Assembly: GCF_901933205.1 (NCBI RefSeq) | Contig: NC_044585.1 | Span: forward strand, 2,356,001 to 2,420,000 | From: Camarhynchus parvulus | Lineage: Eukaryota; Chordata; Aves; Passeriformes; Thraupidae | DNA length: 64,000 nt | Reading direction: 5' to 3' | Part shown: one piece after another, positions 53,691 to 64,000 of the stretch | Numbering within the stretch: the stretch's first letter is position 1 | How the letters are laid out: each line of letters starts with the position of its first letter | Program-made: the position numbers and the translations under genes | The notes under the pieces: generated by a model | The model's input: the letters and a program-made list of their open reading frames with translations, nothing else | The model's database searches: none | Told to the model about the DNA's origin: nothing

Positions 53691-56600
53691 CATTTGCCGT
53701 CGTGGTTGGGAAATACTTATTTCATTAGTTCGGTTCGCCTGCGGTTAGAGGCTGAACAGAGCTGCTTTGCTGCACGGGAAAATCCTGAGGGCGATGGGAA
53801 ACGGAGGAGTCGAGAGAAGTTTGGAAGGGGGGACGAAAGGGTGAGGGATTTTTGTTTGATTCGGTCTGTATTGTTTGGGATTTCTCCTTCCTCCGCTCTC
53901 TGGGTGGGATGAATTACTTAGCACCCTCACTCCTAATCCAGCCCTAAAGCTTGCGAGGGGCTTTTCGGTGGGGTGGCACCGAGCACAGAGCAGCCCAGCT
54001 GTGCTCTCTGTGTGCGCTCCCTGCGCTGCTGCCAGAGCCGGGCGCACACGGGAGATTCCCCTGCTCAGCGGTGACCTAACAGCAAAGCCTGTTTGTTGTT
54101 CAGTGTCTGTTTTGCATGAGCCACGATGCTGTAACAGTTGCTGCTTCATTCAGCTAAAGAGAGAGAGAGGATAAGAGGATTCCAATTTAATTAGCAGTTT
54201 GTTAAAACCAGTCAGCTTTGTCTGGTCACATGTTTATAATTTTAGAACGTATGTCTTAATTGCAGTAAATTCTGGTGTTGTGCATAAAGCAAGTGCCACA
54301 TGCTGTTTGCGGCATTGGCTGTGGCAGCTCCACGATTCTGGTTTTTTAATTTACTGCAGCCTCTGTTTATTTGTGCAATGGCAGATTTTTGAGTGTGCAG
54401 GGGGCATTTTGCATGAAGCAGATCTAAGAATTAAAGCATATGCTGTAGAGGTTTTTATTACCCAGGGAGCTGCAAGTTGTGTCCCTTCTATTGGAGCATA
54501 TTCAGGTTGACATCTTGAATACCCAGATACTGTTTTCAGTAATAGCACTGTTGTGTGTTTTTAGCATCTTTATTGGAGTCTGAAATACTCTGAATGTTGA
54601 GGCCTTCCTAACTCCTCCTCCCCCTTCAAAAATTACTCTGGTTGTTCTCAAATAATTTCTGTCTCACAGTAGCACTGAAATCAAACACTGTGCCCTGTCT
54701 TCTGAGCTGATACTGCCGTGCCTTGTGTCAGACTGAGCTCTTGTGGTATTGCTGCTGGTCGAGCATTGAAGCTCCCCTGTGTATACTGTGATTTATGTTA
54801 CTGTAAATAGGGTAATTAAATTATTGCTTCCCTGCAATGTTTTGTTCCTCTGGTGTTACCAAAGATCAGTCAACTTTAGCTGGGGTGCTAGGCAGGCTGC
54901 TGTTTACTTGAATTAGGCATTTCCCCTAACTCTTACAACTGGATAAAGAGCTGCTTTTGTTTTTCTGAGGAAGTCCTGGCAGTGTCTGAAAGTAAGACAG
55001 CATAAGGTGTTAGCACACATATGTGTCCTCCCCCGCAAAAAAAGGTAAAATACATGAGAAACAGAGTTACTGAAATTCTTTTTTGTTGCATGAATTCCTG
55101 TATCAGAGGAGAAAAGATAATTTGAGATTAGCTGTGGGGTGCATAACAGAAAGAGATTTTTTTACCTTTTATAGCCGTCAGGATTCCTTCAGGGCCTCCA
55201 CTTGCTGGACAGAGAAGGGAAGTGTTCTGTGGATGCTGCTGTAGTGGGGGAAATGAGATAATGAAATGAATTACTTGTCAGCTCCTAATGGCTTAATTGG
55301 AGGCTCTTAATTGTTGAGGATGAAATGTGCAAACTCATGTAGAGCTGTAGTTTTTGGAAAGGAGTGTGTCTTCCCCAAGGCTGTACCCACTGCATGTGGC
55401 TTTTTCTGGTTCATAACCTCTATTATGGAATATTTGTTTCTTACTACCTATTTCAAATAAGCTGCTTCCTGCCCTCAACTTCAGCTGACAAACTGTTTGA
55501 AATCCAGGATGTGTATTTCTGTCATTCCTAAGCCAGTAGGAAACCTCAGGCAGAGCTGGGACCTTCAAATACGAATTAAGTCATGTGTTTACAAACACAA
55601 GTCTTTCTAGAACTGCCCTTAGAAAAAGAAGCAGGGAGCCCTAGTCAGATCTTGCAGAATTCTGGTTTGAAAAGCTTTTCTGCTAAGCTCCTGCTGTCAC
55701 TTTACCTCTGTCAGAACACTAGAGGAGTTTAAATGTTTGTTCCCTTCTGCTTTCTATTGCTATTTTTCTTCTCAGCATTGACAAAAGATTTGAGTATTTC
55801 TGCATGCTTCCAGATTGTGTGCACATACCAAAATACCAGCCTGTCATAGAACATGCCATTCTTGTCACTTTCCAAAAGTGTTTTCCAATAGTGAACAGTG
55901 GAGTATATTTTTTTTAGTACTACTCCTGGTATGTATTGCATTTTATATTTCACCTTGGTTGGTAATGCTTGTTTATATTAGTGCTGTTAAAAGTACTGAC
56001 AGTTCTTCATTAAGTTCCAATATGCAGCTCTCTTAATTCTTATAAATAACTCCACAGTCTGTTCAGTGAGGTTTACTAGCTTCTTTCATAATCTTGATTT
56101 GTTCCTAAATAAGCTGCAAAACCCCCTACCTATGATTGTTTTGAAATCTGTGGCTTATAAACTGAAAACTAAACTTATAAACTAAAAACTAAACTTATGA
56201 ACTATGGATGTAAGGTCATAGTAGCATTAAAGAAAATTGCCAGTACCCAGGCAGAGCAGTTGTCACATATGGATTTGTCACTTCTGAGCAATGACGTGGC
56301 CCTTTCCTGACCAGGTTTCAGTATGTACTCTCCACAAACCTGATTTTCTCTTGTGTCACCTTGAACCTACTTTACTTTTTCTTACTTACTAGGGTCAGTT
56401 GAGAAAAGCTACCCATCAGGTCACTGAGGAAAAATGCTCTCTTTTGAGAAGTCCCTGAGTGACCCCCAAAGTCAGGTGATGTGGCTGTGTGGTCACTCAC
56501 AGTACCCTGAGGTGAAAGTGTTGTCTGAAAAATGCATCTTAGCCAGCAGGCAATTTAAGGAGGATGTTCCTGGGTAATTTTTATGAAGATGTAATTTTTT

Positions 56601-57778
56601 ATCAAGATAAAATTAAAGTGAAGTCTTTTCTCTACCAGGATCATCACTTGATTGTATTTTATGAGCTGCCATGTGATGCTGCTGTAGAGGGTTTTCTGTT
56701 TTCAAAAATGGTGATGGAAATTAGTAGCAAGTATTTTCTGGACCTTTTGATTTATATTTCTTCAGGCTCAAAGATCTCAGCAGGATCTCCTAATGCCATG
56801 TATTCTAGTGATTTGGTACTGACAAGAAAGAACACAGTGCTTTATCAGTATTGTTTTCTGAAATGATAGCATTTTCCTCTGTGCTGCTGATCTAACCCTG
56901 TAGCTTCTGATATTTTCTGAGACTTGGAGTCTAACACAGTGATATAGATGTAAAATGTAAAGGTGCATATGTCACTTTTCCTAAGCATTTGATGAACATG
57001 CTGAAATATTTTGCAAACACTGGGATTTTATGGACTCTCATCTTGATATTTTACTCTGTGTTTCATTATGTAGGGGAGAGTAAAAGCTGAAAGTCTGGGC
57101 TGTCAGTGCAGGGATGCTGGATGTCAGCTGTTGGGTGGGAGTGGGCAGTTAAGCATTTTGTTTGTTGCAAAGCAAGGGCTGTAGGATGGCAGACCAGTTT
57201 GTGTTGGCATAAAAACTGGAGTATTTTGGTAAAATAACTTTTTAGCACTCTGACAGCCTAGTTTAAAATACTCAAAACCAACTATGTATGTATTGGATAA
57301 TCAGTAATTTACATCTAAAACTTGGTATTTAAGTAGGTGAAAATGCATTCCTTCAAATCCTTCAAGCCTGAAGAGTTTCAGGCTGAAACAGTCGAAGTGA
57401 CATCCTGTAAAAGCAGGAGATCCTTACTGCAGTGTTACAGCATGAGGAATCTCTGAACAGCTCTTCATGTTAATTCAGAATGTTAATTCTACATTACCAG
57501 GGTGCTGAATCTCAACAATTAGCACAGCACTCAATGTTACAAAGTTCTTGTCCTCCTTTCATTCCTGGAACTGTATATACTGCACTAGATGGTGGAGGCT
57601 GTGTTATGCTGTAGTGCCCAAGCAGTTTTTAAGGCAGGAGTGTTGTCAGAATAACCTCAGCAATGCTCTGTGCCCGGCTCACTATTTTTGGGGGCTACAA
57701 ATGGTACTCAGAAATGATAGCTGATAGTTCTGTGTTCTGAAGCAATTTTCAATTTTCTTAAAATTAGGCTGAGGTAGA

Positions 57779-58295
57779 ATCATAGAATTGTAGAATCACA
57801 GAATAGTTTGGGTTGTCAGAGACTTTTAAAGGTCACCCAGTCCAAATCTCCTGGAAAGAACAGGGACATCTTCAATCAGATGAGGATGTTCCAGGCCCTG
57901 TACAATCTGACCATGAATGTTTCCAGAGATGGGGCATCCACCAACTGCTCTGGGCAGTCTGTGCCAGTGTTTTGCCACCCTCATTGTGAAATAAGTTTTT
58001 CACTATATCCTTTCTAGATCAACCCTTTTTAAATTTAAAACCATTGCTCCTTGTCCTATTGCACAGGCCCTGCTATAATGTGTGTCCCCATTTTTCTTAG
58101 GCCCCCTTTGAGTATTGAAAGGCCCCCCTGAGGCTTTCCCAGAGTCTGTGCAGCCCCAGCTCTCTCAGCCTTTGCTCCCAGCAGAGCTGCTCCAGCCCCT
58201 CTGTGGCCTCCTCTGCATCCCTGCAGCGGGTCCAGGTCTTTGCTGTGCTGAGGACCCCAGGGCTGGACACATTATTGCAGCTGGGATCCCCAGGT
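57779..58295 (-). mobile_element. CR1 LINE 3' fragment, antisense, about 0.5 kb
   Basis: The stretch begins AATCATAGAATTGTAGAATC with ACAGAATAGTTTGGGTTG, the reversed CR1 terminus. It continues through GATGGGGCATCCACCAACTG, AAAACCATTGCTCCTTGTCC, TCTCTCAGCCTTTGCTCCCA, GCTGCTCCAGCCCCTCTGTG and GGACCCCAGGGCTGGACACA, all in the order expected for the reverse complement of an avian CR1 3' region. It is 5' truncated like most CR1 copies. Frames on both strands across it are CR1 remnants with stops. Confidence 0.95.
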
Positions 58296-61200
58296 ACCCT
58301 TCCTTTCCCCAGATAACACCAGTTACAGTGCCTGGACACTGCTCTGTAGCCCCTGGGGGCATTGGGACAGTCACTGTGCAGACAGAAGTGTTGGGGTCTG
58401 GGTGAAAACAAAAAATATCTCATAATCCTTAAACTTGCCCTTGTCTGGGAGCCAGCAGCTGCTCCCTGCTCTGTGTTAGCCCCAATTCTCTGGTTCTGCA
58501 GCGCCTCCTTTGGGAGTAAGACTGGATGCTGGGGCTCAGTCTTGGTTTGCCACTTGGCAGTTTTTGGTTGTCATTTATGTCCCCTAACATTTGCCATCTT
58601 TTATGACTTAGCCATCATCCTTTGTGTTGAAGGGAAATAGTAACTTCTAGCTTGTAATTCCTCTCATCCTGAGGTGGAGCCTGTAATAGCTCAGGTGAGC
58701 CACATCCCCTAAATGCCTTTTCCCCTCTGTAAAACGTTTCTGGGTGGTACCATGGTGGTACCATTAAATGTGTGTGTCTGTATCAGAGATGTGTGGAATT
58801 AGATTAAATGAATGCCACGTGTTGTCAAAAAAATGGAAGTTTGCTTATGTCGTCAGGGGGCTGGGGCAGAAGTCTGCCCGTGGATGTACCAAGCTTCTTT
58901 CATTGCCTTTTAGTGCCATTTGCATCTCATGCCAGGCAGTCTGCTTGTAGCAGATACACAGAAAAGTTTTTAGCAGGAAAATCCTCCTTGTTCAAGGAAA
59001 GGCTGTCTGTTAGGTGAAACCAGAACCCTGTCACTGTCTAGATGTGCCCTGCTCTCCATTTATTTTGGTGGTATAGCAGTCTTTCTGCATCTGGCCCCAA
59101 AAATTGACTAAAGAAATTCAAAATTCTGGTAAAGGATTTTGCCATCAAAGTTTTCATATTCTTTCATTAGATTCTGCATCAAGTTATTTGTGTGTTAGAA
59201 AATTCAGAAGCAGTCTGTGTTCTCTGGATTTCTCTGCTTTGTATCCTCCCAAAGAAAAAATTCCAAACCCTTTCAGACAGGGACATGACATGAAACCAAA
59301 ACATACCTCAAAAAGGGTGCTGAAGTAACAAAGGCAGAATGTGAAATTCCAACATGGATGAGGAGAAACTCCTCAGTGTTTTCTGTTGAGTTTGACTAAG
59401 TCTCTGGATGACTTCTGCTCTTCTGCATCCCTTTGGCAACCTTGAATTGTCTGCAGGACATGGTGAATGAGACTTAACTGTTGGTAATTTAATTCCTAAC
59501 CAATCCCTTTTTTTCTCTCCCCTAAATTACAGTTGGTAAAAGGGAGCAACTTATAGAGGAAAGATGATAAATGTACTTAAGTAATGTGTTCCAGTCTTTT
59601 TATCATTAACTGACCTTCCAGTTTGAGAAGTTGTCCAGCTGTCCAAAAGGGAACCTTTGTTAATGTTGGCAACAGAAAAGAGGGAAAAAAAGGTCAATGT
59701 TCTACAGCTTTATCTTCAAATCCACTTTTGCTTTAGCACCCCAATTTGCAGGTTAGAGGAAAGAGGGACTGAACAGGAGGGAATTCTTGGAGTGCCCTGG
59801 AGAAGGATGCTGAAAGATCCAGCGCCCTGTTGGTGTTAACCTGGAGAAGCAGTGCAGGGAGCAGCCCCTTCACCCAGAGGATGGTGCATTGTGCTCACAC
59901 CTCCTGTGTTTGCTGCATTTTCCTGTGGGTGCTGCCTGCTGCAGAGCCCCGGAGGGAATGCAGCTGTGTTATTGTTTGAGCACAATTGCACCTTCAAACC
60001 AGGTTTCAAGAGACCGGTCTGTTGCTTTTCCTTTCTTTCTTTGTCTTTCTTTCTGTCATAGCCATGCAGTAGAATAGTTTCTTTATTTCCTTTTTTTACA
60101 GTCTAGTTAGCTGTTTCCCTTTAAAAAAAAAATTGATGTGACTTTCTGTTGACATGGTTGTGAAATCACATGGTACATGGGAACCATCAGAGTAAAAACT
60201 CCTCAAGCCTCCTGACTGGGTGAACATAAACCTCCAGATTCTGCCTGGCAAGTGGCCAAACCCAGAGCTCTGCAAAGGCCATCTCTAGGCCTCAGTTTCT
60301 GTTTCATTAATTCCACCTGAACTTGTAACTCCTCTGAACAAGGCATTTCTGCTTTTATTTAATTCTTATGCAGCAAGGAAATCCTTCCCTGCCTCCTGTG
60401 TGGATGTCCCTGCCTCACGCTCACAGTCTCCCAAAGTGGCTGTGGCTTGGGTGTTCTTTTCATAGGGTTCAAACCAATTTAAAGTCAAATCAACTGTAAA
60501 ATGATTGTTCTGGAAATTGAGAAGTCTAAAATTTAAGACCCTACAAATACATTGCATATTGAAGAGAGAAATAAGAGGTGAAAATTGTCCATTATGTTTC
60601 TTTATCAGTATATGATGATTGGAACATGTGGAGCACTTCCATTTGTCAATATTTTTTCATGCTGCTGTCTTGCTAAAATAAAGTTACAGAATTCCACAGT
60701 TCTTCCAAAATGCATACATGCTGTTTATTCATTTCCAAGTGTGTGTGTATTTAAAAGATAAGAAAATGACAATATTTGCCTTATAGACTAGAAATTGTAA
60801 TCCTGCTTGTTCTTCAGTTATTGAAAGGAGGTTGCTGCAGTTTTGCCTTTATTTCTGTTTCCTTTTCCAGGCTGATAAAATGTAATTTATGTATTATATT
60901 TTAAAATACATTCTGTTACTGTTCTATGTAATAACTATAGTCTGGAAGAGTTGGTAAGATTGTCCTGAAATCAGCTCAGTTACAGTAAGCCAGGGTTGCC
61001 TGATGACACTGGCCCTGCAGATAACAGTTTTAATACTCTGAATACTCTGCTTTCCTTTCTTAATACTTCTGTGCCCACTTGCATTCCTGTTCACAGAGGC
61101 AGAATTGTTCCATTACAGGCTGAATAGCAGTGGGGATGAAGTGAGGAATTGAGGAAGAAAAATAGTAAAATTATCTGCAGAAAAGAAGAAAAAGTTGAAA

Positions 61201-64000
61201 TCAGGTGACAGAGGAAAATAATAAGAGATGTGAGAGCATGTTAAGGTTGGTTGAGGAGAGGTGGTTTAGAAATTTGCTGCATGGGGGAGGGGGCAGTGGT
61301 TTTAATGGTTGTGCTCAGAGGTGGCAGGAAGTTGTGAGTGGAGCACTAAATAAAGCCATGCTGGCAGAGGAGAGTGGGGACATTCAGTGGTCTGTGCTGG
61401 ACCTTCCTGACTTCAAATAGAGAGCTCTCAAACCCTGTGTGTTGAATCTGTTCAGCTTGAACCATTTTCCTTTCCTCTGCAGGCACCCAGAGCAAGACAG
61501 TAAAATTAAATAAGTAACTAAGAAGACAGGACATGAGCAAAAGTGGTGGTATTTCAGCATGTTGTGCTTAACCCTACATAAAAGCAGGGACTTATGAAAG
61601 TGGGAGCTTTCCAGGGATTATACAGCTGTGCTTAGTTCAACTTCATGATTTTGAAATACCATGTAGATGGTTACATTATTAATTGTTGCCTTCCCTGAAC
61701 CACTTAATTAGTTATTTTGCTAGTTTTGACATACTTTCTTGCAACCTTAAAATAGTATTTAAATTATTTTTACTAAAGGCTCTTCGCAGGACATTACTGA
61801 GAGTGACAAATGAGGAAATGTTTGGGTTTGGTTTGGGCACTTGCAATCCAGTTTGTTGCATGTAGTGCAACTTGAACTTCCAGGACCTCTTGGGAAAAAG
61901 AAAAAAGGGATGAAAAATAGGGAGTTAAGTAATGGGAAATCTTTATTTGTATTAGTGTGGGGTTTGTATGTTTGCTTGTTATATGTGAATTGGATCATGT
62001 GAAGCATGACTTGCATTTCTCCATTTCCATGGAGCGGGGAGAGAGTAAAGTTTGATCAGTGCTTAGAAAATGGCTCACCCTGGAGCTGTGCCTGGCAGCA
62101 GCAGCCATCCCCAGGGAGCTTTGGGCTTTGCTGGGATCTGTCAGCCTCTCCTCCTCAGAGAGGCATTCCTAAACCCCAGGGAATCCCCTCCCCTAAAGTT
62201 CTGGAGTAAGCAGCATGGAGGAATAATAAGCACTTCCTTCCTTGCTATTTTCAGTGCCTGAACTAGAAAGTCCCAGAGTGCTGCAGCTCTGCTCCCAGCT
62301 CCGTCCTCTCTGCTGCCCTCCTCCCGAGCCTGCAGCTCTGCAGGGGGAGGCACGGCCCCAGTCCCAGCTGAAAAACAATTGTACAAGTGTCACCAGGATT
62401 ATGGCAGCCTGGCTTCATTATTCAGTTTTCTATTTAATGTCATGTTCAGTATTAAGTTCTCTGCAGGGTTTTCACTACTCCCAGATTTATTTTTCCCTAG
62501 CAGTGCGTGTCAGGCTTCCCCCGCCCCCACTCTTGCAGCGTGTTTGTTTTGCCAGGAAGGCATGGAGAGCAGCCTGATGTTTTGGATCCTGAGAGGCATT
62601 TTGGACTTGTTGGAAGTGTCTCACTCCTTCCTCTGGTTTGGTGTAAACAGCTCTGCTGGCTGTGGCTGCAGGGAGGAGAACCTTTCAGCAGTGGCAGTGG
62701 TGGCCAGCAAACACGAGCGGGCGTTGGATGTAAAATCCTTCCTGTGGCCAGAGCTGGAGACATTTTGTCAGGTACCCTGAGTGGCCATAACCAGCTACAA
62801 AACCTTTCAAAGAACTGGGAATTGTTGGCACAAGGATCTGCACTCTTCTGGGAGTGTACTTTCAATAGAGATACTTTGCCAACAAATCTCAATCTTCAAG
62901 TGATGATATAAAAACTTCAGTTAAACTGAATAATAATTCCTGTTCTTCTCCCCACTTATATCTTTACAGATTTTGCATTTGTATATTTTTTAAGCTTTGT
63001 TAAAAGTAATAAAAGCCTAACATTGAACTTCTTAAAAAAAGTTGCAACATGTGATCTGAATTTGGAAGTATTCTTCCTGAAGTTTATTGATATTTAGGAA
63101 GGAAAAATTAATACCTGATGGGCTTTATTAAACTTTTCTTTGGAAGAGATTTAAACAAGACATTCTGTAGTTTCTGACTGAAATCACAGTCTTAAAAGTT
63201 CCATATGACTCACGAAATGAGCTCTGATAAACTCACTTTACCTTCAGTGTTTTGCATATTGCTTAACACAATTTCAGTGATGGAATGAAGATTGCTCTGG
63301 TGGCAGGTTTCTTTCTGCTTTTGCCTCCAGGCTGCCTGTGGAACATTGGACCCCTATCTATTGCTGTTTTGCATTTATGAAGCTGCAAGTCAACACATGA
63401 AAAGTTAGTGACTTTTAAAATCAGTCCTACTTTTGTAATTGCAGTGGGAAACCTGGCACCCCTAATGTGAGTTTTAATTTAACCTCTTCTAATGTGCCCT
63501 GGAAGACAGCGGCATTCTCCAAAATACACGACTTTGTTTCTATCTGAGGGGCTTTTTCCTGGTTTTCTGAATGCAGTTTGTATATTCTGTCATTAAAAAT
63601 GGCTCTAATACTAAATTGTTGTATTTTCCAGGCCAGCATTAAAATGGATACATGGGGATATATGAGAAGGAGCTGCAAAATTATTTCCAGCTAATTCCAG
63701 ATACAGTATCTGATCCAAGTGATCCTCTTGATTCAAATGAAGGATGAGATAATGCTGAAAAAGACCAGGAACCTACCTACACTTTGGCAGAGTTCCACTC
63801 CTACAGTGTGCTGGAGTTGACCATAAATTGTTTTGTGTAGTTAAATTGGCTAAGTAGGTTGTTGCAATGTGGTGCCATTATGAGGCATTCACTTGTTTTG
63901 GGATTTGGCAGGAACCCAGTTTACATACGTGCAGAGAAGCAAAAAATAGCAGCTCCAGAATGTGTGTTTCATCTGTGGGCTGAAAGGAGAGCCATTGTAT

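Larger units (their letters stand above)
35814..64000 (+). other. CABIN1: Large CABIN1 intron after exon 12, open at the window end
   Basis: No further CABIN1 exon was recognised, so this is read as at least 28 kb of one intron. Separate entries cover a minisatellite (36320), LTRs (37048 and 42488), a poly-A run (41749), a small secreted-type frame (44403), a CpG island (52555) and a CR1 copy (57779). The stretches 37580-41740, 42970-44250, 44630-52550, 53700-57770 and 58300-64000 hold many short random frames and no recognised gene. 62240-62780 is somewhat GC-rich with open frames on both strands but no recognisable protein. Confidence 0.75.

Noticed and set aside
52377..53748. Open frames of 120-212 codons on both strands in the GC-rich region
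   Set aside because: Stop codons are rare in CpG-island DNA. The frames overlap on both strands, are Ala/Gly/Arg/Pro-rich and resemble no protein I know.
54199..54548. Overlapping open frames on both strands with an acceptor-like tract before 54360
   Set aside because: No GT donor of good quality follows, both strands are open, and no protein family is recognised.
62242..62911. Several 110-134 codon frames on both strands in a GC-richer stretch
   Set aside because: Mutually overlapping frames with no recognisable motif. Listed only as part of the intron.

Overview
The window looks like nuclear DNA from a bird, most likely a songbird. It holds GT-AG split exons of a vertebrate gene, CR1 LINE tails of the avian type, and several solo LTRs resembling endogenous retrovirus LTRs common in passerine genomes. 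No bacterial-style operon, tRNA, rRNA or CRISPR array is seen. Species cannot be read from the sequence.

One gene explains all the confident coding sequence: CABIN1 (calcineurin-binding protein 1, also called cain), on the + strand. Twelve internal exons were placed between 265 and 35813, about 2.27 kb of coding sequence or roughly 757 codons. This is about the middle third of a protein near 2,200 residues long. The reading phase is continuous through all 12 exons, except for an apparent one-base loss in exon 7. The N-terminal part lies upstream of the window. The C-terminal part, which in mammals carries the calcineurin- and MEF2-binding segments, lies beyond base 64000. The encoded segment is mostly helical repeat (TPR-like) sequence followed by a diverged, probably disordered linker (exons 9 to 11). 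In mammals CABIN1 works in the HIRA/UBN1/ASF1A histone H3.3 chaperone complex and represses calcineurin and MEF2.

Layout: 0-16 kb holds nine exons with introns of 0.2 to 3.8 kb, two probable solo LTRs, a 9 x 38 bp minisatellite that includes the splice donor of exon 7, and an AT-expanded LTR that ends 26 bp before exon 9. 16-36 kb holds exons 10 to 12 separated by large introns with CR1 tails, minisatellites and a sense-strand solo LTR with perfect 6-bp target duplications. 36-64 kb has no recognisable CABIN1 exon and is read as one intron of at least 28 kb. Within it lie two more antisense LTRs, a small open frame with a signal-peptide-like start behind TATA and CCAAT boxes (44.3-44.6 kb), a strong CpG island (52.56-53.69 kb) with a good splice donor, and a 0.5 kb CR1 fragment.

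The most interesting points are the tandemly multiplied splice donor of exon 7, the LTR end that appears to supply the branch point of exon 9, the inverted LTR pair around exon 12, the intragenic CpG island that could be an internal promoter, and the apparent one-base deletion in exon 7.
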